A DNA stretch of 64,000 nt, from positions 1,922,001-1,986,000 of the forward strand of contig NC_089461.1 of assembly GCF_029203305.1 (NCBI RefSeq), read 5' to 3'. Of this stretch, positions 48,523 to 58,300 are shown in pieces (the stretch's first letter is position 1; every line of letters begins with the position of its first letter). This stretch comes from Yamadazyma tenuis. Its lineage: Eukaryota > Ascomycota > Pichiomycetes > Serinales > Debaryomycetaceae. The position numbers were made by a program, and so were the translations under genes. The notes beneath the pieces were generated by a model. It made no database searches, had not been told where the DNA came from, and was given only the letters and a program-made list of their open reading frames with translations.

Positions 48523-49857
48523 ATGCCTCCTAAAAACTCCAGAAAGTTGGCGTTTAAACCTAAAGATCTCGTGTTGGCTAAAATGCACGGGTTCCCTGCA
48601 TGGCCCTCGTTCGTGATGCCAACGGGAATGATACCTGAATCGATATTTGAGGTGAAAAAAAAGACCACCGAGTTCTGTGTCATTTTTATCCCTGACGGGG
48701 ATTTCTACTGGTTCCCCGAGAAGAACTTGGAATATTTGACCCCAGACAAGTTAGACACCCGGATAAGCAAGATCCCCAAGAATTATAAGAAGCCCAAGTC
48801 CAAGGGCAAATCCAGCACCATTAATGACGCCTTTTTGGCCACGAAAGGTTTAGAGTTTGAGACCTTTATGAGACAACTAAAACAAAGGGATAGCGGTGAA
48901 GTCCCCTACGATGCGCCTGACTCAGAGGATCACCCGGTGATGAGTAAGAATGAAGAAGACGAAGAGGATTTGTATCTCAGCAAAGATTTCAAGGAGCCCG
49001 AAGACGAAGATGAAGATGAATACGAATTGTATACCAATGAGGTCAAGGTCAAGCATCAAGAAGAAGTAGACGAAGAGGAAGAAGACGAACAGCCACAGCC
49101 ACCACAAAAGACCAATGGCAGGAGAAGTGCCAGGCTGAGAACCAGAATGGGAAATGGCAACAATAACCATAATGGAAACGGCCATGACAATGGAAATGGC
49201 CATGACGATGGCTACGGCGAGTCTGTGAATAGCCTGACAGACGATTCGACAGGCGAACTCAGCACCAACGGCATTGAAAAACAGAGTGATGACGAGGTGA
49301 TAGCCAGAAAGCGCACAGCCAATGGCAGCAGCAACAACAACTCCAACAACAAGATGAAGCGGTTCAAGACCGAGTCACCGGGCCCGGTAGGTAGTCATCA
49401 CAAGGTGTTAACAGAAGAAGAAAAACTCCAGCAGTTGTGGTTATGCCGAATCAAGTTGCAAAAAGCGTTGATTCAGCGAGATAAAGACGAAGCTCCTCCT
49501 AATGCCGATGAGTTATCGACTTCTCGACTCATTTTGAGAAGACTAGTTGACTTTGAGATTACCCTCCAGCTTCTCAAGACCACCAAGATCCATAAGGTGC
49601 TCAAGTGTATCATAAAAGACAAGGACTTGGAATATCCAGAGAGCTTTAAGCTTCATGATAAGTGTCAGGAACTACTCAACAAATGGGCCAAGCTAATCGA
49701 AGAAATAAAGTTGGAGAAAACTGCCAACTTCTTAAGCCGGCAGAGAACTTCCAATGGTAGTGAAGACAGAAAGATAGACGACAGTGAAATCTCTGATATC
49801 AAGGATCGTAGCGTCAAGTCTCCCAATGAACTCAAGTTTGCATCTGTCGAGAGCTGA
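48523..49857 (+). CDS. PWWP-domain protein, Ioc4-like
   Basis: 444 residues (S. cerevisiae Ioc4 is 475). The PWWP domain opens the protein: FKPKDLVLAKMHGFPAWPSFV with PAWP in place of PWWP, then FIPDGDFYWFPEKNL. In Ioc4 this domain binds H3K36-methylated nucleosomes and recruits the Isw1b remodelling complex to gene bodies. A long acidic section (EDEDEDEYELY, EEEEDEQ), an Asn/Gly-rich section and a C-terminal helical domain (QLWLCRIKLQKAL, KLHDKCQELLNKWAKL) follow, the last resembling a TFIIS-N/LEDGF-like bundle. Orthology to IOC4 is inferred from domain order. Start chosen at MPPKNSRK. Confidence 0.75.
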   Translation: MPPKNSRKLAFKPKDLVLAKMHGFPAWPSFVMPTGMIPESIFEVKKKTTEFCVIFIPDGDFYWFPEKNLEYLTPDKLDTRISKIPKNYKKPKSKGKSSTINDAFLATKGLEFETFMRQLKQRDSGEVPYDAPDSEDHPVMSKNEEDEEDLYLSKDFKEPEDEDEDEYELYTNEVKVKHQEEVDEEEEDEQPQPPQKTNGRRSARLRTRMGNGNNNHNGNGHDNGNGHDDGYGESVNSLTDDSTGELSTNGIEKQSDDEVIARKRTANGSSNNNSNNKMKRFKTESPGPVGSHHKVLTEEEKLQQLWLCRIKLQKALIQRDKDEAPPNADELSTSRLILRRLVDFEITLQLLKTTKIHKVLKCIIKDKDLEYPESFKLHDKCQELLNKWAKLIEEIKLEKTANFLSRQRTSNGSEDRKIDDSEISDIKDRSVKSPNELKFASVES

Positions 49858-50102
49858 AGATGAACTTTCATTGAACCTCCTTCACTTCCATTTTCCATAC
49901 ACTATATAATTGTATTATAATTGAACCTAATATCAGGCAGGGTAACTCGGCCAGAGCGCGCAGTCATTCTGAGATTTACTCGCAGCCCCCGCCCTGTCAT
50001 GTGCTGTCGTTTACGCGGCCCAGTTTTTTTTCGCTCTCCAAAACTCATCTGGACGAATTTTTTTTTGAGTTTTTTATTTCTACCAAATAATCAACTATCA
50101 AT

Positions 50103-50826
50103 ATGTCTGACGAAGTATGTTTTTGACCTGATTACGTTCAAACGTTGGGGGATCTGAGCTCGACACACCTCACATTATGAACCCCACCTATAGATCCAAC
50201 CCTCTCGCCTCACAGCCTTCTGTCCTTTCAAATCAGCTCCTCAAGCCCATTGCTTTTCACACGGCTGTCATTGGTTCAGTACCATCACAACCCCCAAAAT
50301 TGTCCCATCATCCATCTCGCAACGTCCCTGAACACCACCACCACCTCCATGGACCCTTACTAACGCCCTCTAGCAATTCGCTACTGCTTCTGCTGATGCT
50401 GCCCAGACTTTCCCAATGCAATGTTCTTCCTTGAGAAAGAACGGTCACGTTGTTATCAAGAGTAGACCATGTAAGATTGTCGACATGTCCACCTCCAAGA
50501 CAGGAAAGCACGGACACGCCAAGGTCCACTTGGTTGCCATCGATATCTTCACCGGTAAGAAGTTGGAAGATTTGTCTCCATCTACCCACAACATGGAAGT
50601 TCCTAACGTCACCAGAGAAGAATTCCAGTTGATCGACATCGATGACGGGTTCTTGTCGTTGATGTCGCCAGATGGTTCCTTGAAGGATGATGTCAAGGTT
50701 CCAGAAGGTGAAATTGGAAGCAAGCTTCAAGAAGAATTCGATGAAGGTAAGGACTTGCTCGTCACCATTTTGATGGCCATGGGTGAAGAAGCCGCCATTT
50801 CCTACAAGGAAGCACCAAAGGCTTAA
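50103..50826 (+). CDS. Translation factor eIF5A (Hyp2/Anb1), one intron
   Basis: Hypusine-containing factor that promotes elongation through poly-Pro stretches and termination. Spliced from exon 1 (50103-50114, ATGTCTGACGAA) to exon 2 (50374-50826), giving 154 residues. The 259-nt intron starts GTATGT, has TACTAAC at 50358-50364 and ends TAG. The hypusine site is the second Lys in [12 protein letters not shown] (residue 49), and [24 protein letters not shown] matches the family. An in-frame ORF begins upstream inside the intron, but it lacks the true N-terminus. The 3' flank carries an imperfect duplication. Confidence 0.96.
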
Positions 50827-51406
50827 GTATAAATTCAATCCATTTCAGGAATTGTCATTATAAGTTTCTTGATTTTAAATATATGGATATCAATATTTAA
50901 TTTGGCTACTGTAGAAGAAAACACTTTTGTGGATCTGTCATTATGAGTTTGTTGATTTTAAATATATCGATATCAATACTTAATTTGGCTACTGTAGAAC
51001 ATGAATCATACCAGGGCTTGTACTTGGTCTTAATTACCATCTGTCGCATCACCCTAGTTTTTCTCTTATCGGTTGTAATGAGATCGCAGTCGCAAAATCC
51101 ACCTGAAAAAACCATTTCTGCCCCTGGCATTTGTCACCTGATACATATTCCTCCCATCTCCAGCCTTTGTTTCAACACTGGGAACCCCAAAGAAACCGTC
51201 TCATCTCCCTAAACACAATACGAGTGTAAGATCGTCCCGACTTCCACTCAGCCTTTTTCTGTAATCAGTCATCATAACTGGACCCCGCGTGGATCCGCTT
51301 AGCCTTGGGAACCCAAGCAAAAAAAAACAATATTCATTACCTAGTCAGGATCGATCCAAACATCTCCTGTTGAACCAAAGTCTCCTTGCATTGTTTCCTA
51401 TTCATC
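50827..51406. other. Intergenic region, eIF5A to RING-H2 gene
   Basis: About 580 bp. The left part holds an imperfect 64-bp duplication; the right part is the promoter of the RING-H2 gene. No gene was seen. Confidence 0.6.
50853..50999. repeat. Imperfect 64-bp duplication after eIF5A
   Basis: Copy 1 is 50853-50916 and copy 2 is 50936-50999, 83 bp apart. They differ at four positions of 64. They begin tgtcattat and end ctactgtagaa. The duplication sits within the likely 3' UTR or terminator region. Confidence 0.9.
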
Positions 51407-53059
51407 ATGGACTCCTGGCTTGAATTTCTGGCCGAAAAATCCCAATGGATGGCCTCCAGAACCAAACGAGACGAACCGTCGGCATCAGAGCTGCAATCTC
51501 CCACGCCTACCGGGTCGTCGTCATCATTTGTCGGTAACACCCCGTCCACAATTCTCTTCTTTCTCGCGTTGGCAGTGGGTGTGTTCATCGCCTCACTCTT
51601 TGTGTTTTTCACCGTCCGATACTTCATCAGGTCCAAGTACGGACTTCACGTGTACCCAATGGCACAACGAAGCTTCGCATTACCGACATCTTCGTCGCAC
51701 CACTTGTCGGCGATGCACCACACGGCGGTCGAGCTTCAAGAACAGTTGGACTATGTTCGGGCCCATCACTTTTCTCGCAGTGACTTCTTCGACCAGAGAC
51801 TCAACTACCGCCGAAGACGCAACCGCAGACGTAGAAACCGGTATAGCAAGATGAAGAAGCTTACGGAGGCTCAAGTTGAGACGTTGTTCCCCAAGAAAAC
51901 CTACTATGACTGGCTCAACGGTGGTCAGGAGCGAGATCAGGAAAACCGCGATGGCGTACTACAAGAAGGAACCGACACCTCCACCACCGACACCGCCATC
52001 GCCACCCCTAAAATCGAAGAGTCCACCACCAACGAGAGCCACGAAAGCATTGAAATGACCGAAATCAACACCCAGGCGGTGGGAACCAGTAGCTCTGCTG
52101 AAGAAGATAATACTAACATGCCTCACTATACTTCTGGTTCCTGTGCCATTTGCTTGGAAATGATCGAAAGTCACGATATTGTCAGAGGGTTGCTCTGTGG
52201 GCATGTTTTCCACGCTGACTGTTTAGACCCGTGGTTGACCAAGAGGTGGGCCTGTTGTCCCATGTGTAAACGTGATTACTACTATAAGAATGGGTTAAGC
52301 TACAATGAACAGACGGAGAATGCAGACCTGACCCACGACAATAACAACACCACGTCGAGAGGCGATGAAGAGGCTGCGGAACACGAGACCGCTGAACACG
52401 AGACCGCTGAACACGAGACCGCTGAACACGAGACCGCTGAACACGAGACCGCTGAACACGAGACCGCTGAAAACAACGATGCCCCTGATACCCACGAAGA
52501 ATCAGATACTGACTCGATCGACATCGAGGTGTTCAGAAACGATCCTACCCTTCGTGCCATGTTACAAGAGCTTATTCCTATCGATGAGAGAGTCAGGATG
52601 ATCTTGAGCGACGACTCCTTGACTCATCTCAACTTGGAAGAAGCTGGAAATGAGTATGCCCAGAGAACTTACGGTGGATTCTTCAAAATGGTGTTTTGGA
52701 GAATCATGGGTATTTCCAAGCAGGACTTGTTTCACTACGGAGTGATAACGACGTACCATACATACAGAGTCCACGAGGAACGCCGGCTTACTTCGGAAGC
52801 CGGGGTTGCTACCGGTCAGATTCCAGGTGAGGAACCCGATGCGGACCATGATCAAACAATGGCTGCAACTAGCACAAACACATCCCAAGACCACCCACAC
52901 GAACCCCAAAGCAGCCCCAACACGGATTTGGCGTCAGGATCCCACCAGAGTATACATACGGCCAGGACTCATGTTCTGCGGCAGGACTCCGAAGTGGATA
53001 TTTCAAGTCTTACCATTTCTGATGAGGTGCGACGCCAAGTTAATGACAATAGGGTGTAA
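51407..53059 (+). CDS. RING-H2 transmembrane E3 ubiquitin ligase, unassigned
   Basis: 550 residues from Met at 51407. A membrane segment lies at residues about 47-74 (STILFFLALAVGVFIASLFVFF), a basic juxtamembrane Arg-rich patch follows (YRRRRNRRRRNRYS), then a RING-H2 finger at about 246-287: C-A-I-C, C-G-H-V-F-H, C-L-D-P-W and C-P-M-C-K. This architecture fits an organelle or endosome-anchored ubiquitin ligase facing the cytosol. A tandem acidic repeat (EHETA) lies at about 325-354, directly after the finger. The C-terminal part is helical and Ser/Thr-rich. Closest named yeast orthologue is not certain. Confidence 0.8.
   Translation: MDSWLEFLAEKSQWMASRTKRDEPSASELQSPTPTGSSSSFVGNTPSTILFFLALAVGVFIASLFVFFTVRYFIRSKYGLHVYPMAQRSFALPTSSSHHLSAMHHTAVELQEQLDYVRAHHFSRSDFFDQRLNYRRRRNRRRRNRYSKMKKLTEAQVETLFPKKTYYDWLNGGQERDQENRDGVLQEGTDTSTTDTAIATPKIEESTTNESHESIEMTEINTQAVGTSSSAEEDNTNMPHYTSGSCAICLEMIESHDIVRGLLCGHVFHADCLDPWLTKRWACCPMCKRDYYYKNGLSYNEQTENADLTHDNNNTTSRGDEEAAEHETAEHETAEHETAEHETAEHETAEHETAENNDAPDTHEESDTDSIDIEVFRNDPTLRAMLQELIPIDERVRMILSDDSLTHLNLEEAGNEYAQRTYGGFFKMVFWRIMGISKQDLFHYGVITTYHTYRVHEERRLTSEAGVATGQIPGEEPDADHDQTMAATSTNTSQDHPHEPQSSPNTDLASGSHQSIHTARTHVLRQDSEVDISSLTISDEVRRQVNDNRV
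52379..52468 (+). repeat. Six perfect 15-bp repeats (EHETA) in the RING-H2 gene
   Basis: Six identical copies of gaacacgagaccgct at 15-bp spacing, encoding EHETA each time. Because the DNA identity is perfect, the array is likely young and may vary in copy number. It keeps the reading frame. Confidence 0.95.
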
Positions 53060-53291
53060 ACTCTGAACTTTTGTTCTTCAATTCGAACGGGTGGGTGCCA
53101 CCAGGCGTAAGTATGTTACTACGGTAACTCAACCACACAACTGACCCAATACCATATCGGTCCATATTATTACCAATATATGATGTCTATGTCTTAGCTC
53201 ACTCGCGTTGTAATGAGATCTCTGGAAAAAAAATTTTCGCATTAACATTTATTAAGCTACCACCTAATTGAACACAATATATTAGTTAACA

Positions 53292-54576
53292 ATGGGTATG
53301 TATCACCACCAGGCCCATCCCCCAGGCTCTCCCACTAACAATGCCTCTAGCTCCCAAAAAGAATATTAAAATGGACTTAGGTTCGTTTTTGGCGGACGAC
53401 TCTCTCGGAGGTGGATCGTGGGCCGATGAAGAAGTCGATTTTGGTTCCATCGGAGTACCAACTGCTTCGGCTCCTTCCGAAAGACGTGCGTTCTCAGGCT
53501 CCAATGACTACAGCGGTCAGAGCGCCCGCCAGGCGTTTGAAGACCAGAGACCAGAGAGAAAAGAGTTCCCCATTCCAGATCAACCCCCATATAGAGCAAG
53601 AATTGGAAACTTGCCATGGGACATTGTTGAGGAAGACGTCCAGCAGTTTTTCGAGAAGAGAATGCAGATGACCGACGTTGTTAGCGACGTCAAGTTGCCC
53701 GCCGACCCCAACGGAAGATTGAAAGGGTTTGGATTTGTGACTTTCAGTGAACGAGACATTTTGGAAGAAGCTTTGCAATTGACTTTATCTGACTTCAACG
53801 GAAGAAAAATCTTTGTCAACGTTGCCGCACCTCAAAAGAGTGGTTTTGACATGGACTGGAGAGGTGGAAGATCGGGACCTTTATCCGGTGGTAGAGACAG
53901 AGAAGACCAACCTGAATTGGATTGGGGTGCCGCCAGAAACGAGCAGAGCGTTTTACCTCCGAGAGAAAGAAGCGACAGAGGTGACAGAGGTGACAGAGAA
54001 GAAAGAAGACCAAGGAGAGCGGACGCCGAGTTCGACTGGAACTCTGCCAGAACCGAGCAGACCGAGTTACCTCCTAGAGAAAGAAGAGAGAGAAGAGAAA
54101 GAAAGCCAGACGCTGAATTCGACTGGAGTGCCGCCAGATCAGAACAAGTTACTCTCCCCCCAAGAGAAAGAGTCGAGAGAGGTGAAAGAAGTATCAGAAG
54201 ACCAAGAAAGCCCGATGCCGACTTTGACTGGGGTGCTGCTAGATCCGAACAGGTGGCTCTCCCTCCCAGAGAAAGAAGTAACAGAAAACCAAGAAAGCAA
54301 GACCCAGAGCTTGATTGGGGTACCGCCAGAACTGAAAAGGCCGTGTTACCTCCACGAGCCGCCCGGACCCCCAAGAAAGAAGAGTCAAAGGAAGCGGGTT
54401 CCCCTGGTCCTCAGAAGTCTGCTTTTGATGTTTTAGCAGATGAGTCCGGTGATGAAGAAGAAGCCAAGCCGGTCGCACCAGCTGAACCCAGCTTGGCCGA
54501 GCAGACCGCCAACTTATCGATTTCTAATGATGTCAAAGAAGAGGTTGAGGACGGTTGGGAGGTTGTCCGCAAGTGA
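53292..54576 (+). CDS. TIF3: Translation initiation factor eIF4B (Tif3), one intron
   Basis: RNA-binding factor that stimulates eIF4A-dependent mRNA loading. I join exon 1 (53292-53295, ATGG) to exon 2 (53351-54576), giving 409 residues. The 55-nt intron starts GTATGT (53296), has CACTAAC at 53333-53339 and ends TAG. The product begins MAPKKNIKMDLGSFLADDS, matching Tif3 (MAPPKK...MDLTSFL). An alternative without splicing starts at 53341 (MPLAPKK), which is possible but less like the family. An RRM spans about 82-160 (RIGNLPW, KGFGFVTF), followed by at least five repeats of about 25 residues of the form F-D-W-x-x-A-R-x-E-Q-x-x-L-P-P-R-E-R, the typical eIF4B repeats. Confidence 0.92.
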
Positions 54577-54707
54577 TAGACTTCGGGTCCCAATCCAATT
54601 TATGCATAGGTTGTCTACCATAAATAGTGTACTTGTAAAATATAACTATTCGGTTTAAATGCGCGCGCTTTCGAAAACCTGGCTTCACAGTCTAACATAT
54701 TGAAAGC

Positions 54708-55256
54708 ATGGGTGATTCCTCTGCTAATGGTAATGTCTACCTCATAGACCGAAAAAGTATGTGCACAGTGACCACCTCCTCCAATCCTTTCTCATTACTA
54801 ACTTTTTTAGAAGTGTACGAGCCAGTGAAACCGTCTCCATTGGATAACCTCATCAAAGTCTACGGACTCGAGGAAACTGCTCGATCTTTGGCAAGAACAA
54901 ATCCAGATGGCTCCAAGGGAGTCAAACTCAGAAAATCCTACAAGAACCATATTCAAGATTTACCAGGAAAACACAATATACCCAAAGCTAAGCCCGTACC
55001 GAATGGGCTCTTGGACCCGATGTTAAGTCAATTTCCAAATATTATCAAACCTATAGAGAGCAAACTTGTCAATAAGGCGTTGGAATTCGACAAGACGCCC
55101 TTGAACGGGATCCCTGGCTTCAACACCGCCGATTTAGGTATCAGTGACCAACAAACTCTCATGAGAAGAGATGACGGCTCGGAGATGGATGAAGATAAGC
55201 GCAAGAGAAAGAAGAAACAGATGAATGGTGATACTCCCAAGAGAATACACATATGA
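54708..55256 (+). CDS. MED19: Mediator subunit 19 (Rox3), one intron
   Basis: Subunit of the Mediator middle/head region in RNA polymerase II transcription. Exon 1 is 54708-54756, exon 2 is 54811-55256, giving 164 residues. The 54-nt intron starts GTATGT, has TACTAAC at 54796-54802 and ends TAG. It is a multiple of three and has no stop, so the unspliced frame also reads through. The spliced protein runs VYLIDRKKVYEPVKPSPL into LDNLIKVYGLEETARSLAR and KLRKSYKNHIQDLPGKH, the conserved Med19 core. The C-terminus is basic (KRKRKKKQ). The retained version would insert 18 residues in the core, which is unlikely to be the main product. Confidence 0.9.
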   Translation: MGDSSANGNVYLIDRKSMCTVTTSSNPFSLLTFLEVYEPVKPSPLDNLIKVYGLEETARSLARTNPDGSKGVKLRKSYKNHIQDLPGKHNIPKAKPVPNGLLDPMLSQFPNIIKPIESKLVNKALEFDKTPLNGIPGFNTADLGISDQQTLMRRDDGSEMDEDKRKRKKKQMNGDTPKRIHI

Positions 55257-55377
55257 AAACACGCCAGCACTTGCTCTAATGAATGACGATAAAACCTCAC
55301 CAGAAACACAGACGGTTACCCTGTTAATACTAGAATTTTTGTATACTCTTACTGTTACAGCTTTAATAATACATAGT

Positions 55378-58300
55378 CTATGGGTCTTCGTTCGAGCCCC
55401 CTCGTAACTCCGTCACCGAAGTGAACCTGGCATACCGTTTCAACGGTTTCAAAGGTTTGTTGATGAGATTCATGGGCTTCCGTTTAGATCGTTTGAACTT
55501 ATTTCTCACCAATCCTCCAAGATGCCCGAGAATAGCCCTGACCAAAATCTTCCTTACAATCATCGTAAACTCCAATACCGAAAGAATCTTCTTTTGAATC
55601 AAGATCTCGGGTAACACCAACTTGAAGTCCTCTACATTCAACAATCGCTTATACCCTCCTTTAAGCTTGATGGAAATCAGAAGTGACACAGGATTGACCT
55701 TCAAACTGTTGACACTGACATAGTTTTTCGACCGGTTAACCATGACGTCCAATTGTTCATCGTACTGCTGTTCAGAACCAGATGACTGCGTGAACGACTT
55801 GGGGAAAAGATGTGAACTTCTGTTTGTAACCCTCTTTGAGGGAGACCCAATGGTAAGCTGGTCAGGATTTGTTGAGGACTCTGAATCGCTTGGGTCTGAT
55901 TGGCTTGAGCTAGTATCAAAATTCACTTTACTCTTCTCATCTCCATTGGAGGCCTTTCCGTTGAAATCTAAATCATTTGTGACTTCTGCTTCATGTCTGG
56001 CCATAGGATTATCACCAAGATCCGTTAGGTCGGCCAATTCAGTCTTGAACAAGAAATGCATCAATTTATCACCAGTTATTTTGTCCATACGGACACTCAA
56101 CGGCTGAGCATTGACTTCAAAGTTCTCAATTAGCCTGATTCCACCAACATTTGAGTACATCGACCAGTCCACCGTAAGTAGGTTCTGGAGCTCATCCTTG
56201 TGATCCATAGGTTCTATGAACGCAGGGAAGATGGCTCCTCGTAATAGGTTGAATCCTTGGATCATGGATATCTCAATGCGGTTGATGTTCGAATCATCTT
56301 CGTTGACGATTCGAGTAAACTTTCCTGTGGCCATGGCAATATCAAGAATAGGTGTGCGGTCGTCTTCCAACATGTGAAGGATCAACTCATCTGCGTTGAT
56401 GATCCATTCAGCTTTGGGTGATTTACTGGAATCTTTGACATGGGAGTTTCCTGTTAACATAGAATGAAGTAGCAAGTAAAGCTCATTGGAAATTTCCTGC
56501 TGGATCGTTTTCAAGGTTATAAAGTCATTAAGACTCTCGTTGTCGAGAGTGTCTTGCCGAAAGTTATAGTTGTTGCTCATTAGATTAAGAATCCCGTTCT
56601 GCAAATGTAATGCTTTGATTCTGTCATACAATGCCGCTAGATCTTGAAAGTTGATGGAGAACTTGAGTTTCTCTAACTTATCGTTGAACTGCTTGTTGCT
56701 GGGTTCGGTGTATAGTAACAAGTTGGTGATTATCGAGTACAAAGAAAAGTACTGAGCTGAAGTTGAGGTGATGTTCACGGTGGGGATGTCCACATGCAAT
56801 TTATTTTGGATGTTTTCCTTCTTTGAGCCTGGTAGATCAAAGTATTTAGAAGTATTGGTGCTCACCTTACTGAGATCATCTCCTTCACTGTCATGGGCAA
56901 ACTTAGCACCCGTGGGCTTCAGCTGGATGTATGTGATCATTACCGAGGTGTCTTCCAAAAGAACATTCTTGCTTCCTGCCAAAGTGGCCTGGTTGCAAAT
57001 TTCTATTCCAAGCCATGGAGGCCAGCTGCTTGTAGAACCATAGCAGGTTTGGTCAAAGATGAAGGAATTGTTATCTTCAACCAGATTTTTTTCAAAGACT
57101 AAGACGTTAGCGTTGTTGATCATGACTGCAAGCCTATTCTCCAACTCATCGATATCCAAGAGAAGCCTGTCCTTGGATTTATCGTAGATGGACACCAATT
57201 TCGCATCGATCATTGGTGATGATACAATGATCACCGAATCGGGGGTTTCACTGCTCTGCAACTGGATCTGAGGTGAGATGATCTCAATGAGGTAATCCTC
57301 AACAAGGTTTTCATTTTTGGCCACCTGAGTCAAGATCTCGTCGAATTTTGTGAGTCTGTCTCGACTTTTACCGGACTTTTCATCAGTTGATAGTTTGGCA
57401 AACTTATCGCCAGGAGAATGTTCCGATTTCGAGTAGGTACTCTTCCTGTCCAACCCTTCCGTACTGTACTCGACGATTTCCTCCAATGCACTTATGGAAT
57501 CAAAACTCAAGTACCTCTTCAAAAATGTCCGCAATTGAACAAAATGAACGTACTTGAAGAAGTTGTTTCTGTTTTTGTCGTTCCATTTCCACAACATTCT
57601 CATGACGATAAACTTGTTACTGAACTTGGTGTTAAAGTCTGATACCAGTGGTCTTCGATCAAGATTCACAGATGCTTTGCTCATCTCCTTTTTAAGAACG
57701 TCAATTCTTCCAACCAAGTCTTTAGTTGATAAACCCCTGGATCTCCTGAGTTTGATCTCGTCCTTCAACTGTTTGATCCGGCTACTTACAATATCTTTCT
57801 GGGCTCTTGCAACGTCTTTGATTCGTTCCAAACTCGCTTTGCCAGATTCAAAAAGGTCCACTTCCTTGAACCTAATTCCTGGTTCGGTATCTCGCAAGTA
57901 TGAAAAACGTTCACTGTACATCAACGGCAATACAGAAATTTGCCGTTTACTCGATGCCAAACTCGACAAGAATGCTTCTTCATAATCCTCAATGTCAAAC
58001 CACTGTTCGTCATTATCGAAGATATCATACTTGGACTCCTTCACATTTCCTGGAGTATTATAAGCATTATGGTCAAAAGTAGCGGTGACGACTCTCAAGT
58101 CAATGCCATTCAAGTGTACATCAGCAATATGGAAGGTCATCTTCATGATATTCTTGTTACGGGAAATTCCTTCGTGCACAGCTATCCTCTTTTCCTTCCG
58201 TTGATGCAAATCGACTACAAAAGAGTTCATTTTTCCCTTGAGACCACAGCTTTGGATCTGGTCTTCCATCTCCTCAGAGTTCTCTTCCCTGTAGATATGA

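Noticed and set aside
51680..52213. Minus-strand ORFs across the RING-H2 gene
   Set aside because: Antisense to a gene with a clear membrane segment and RING-H2 finger. They are frame shadows.
53832..54374. Minus-strand ORF inside TIF3
   Set aside because: Arises from the repeated eIF4B motifs read backwards. Leu/Ser-rich repeats have no family support.
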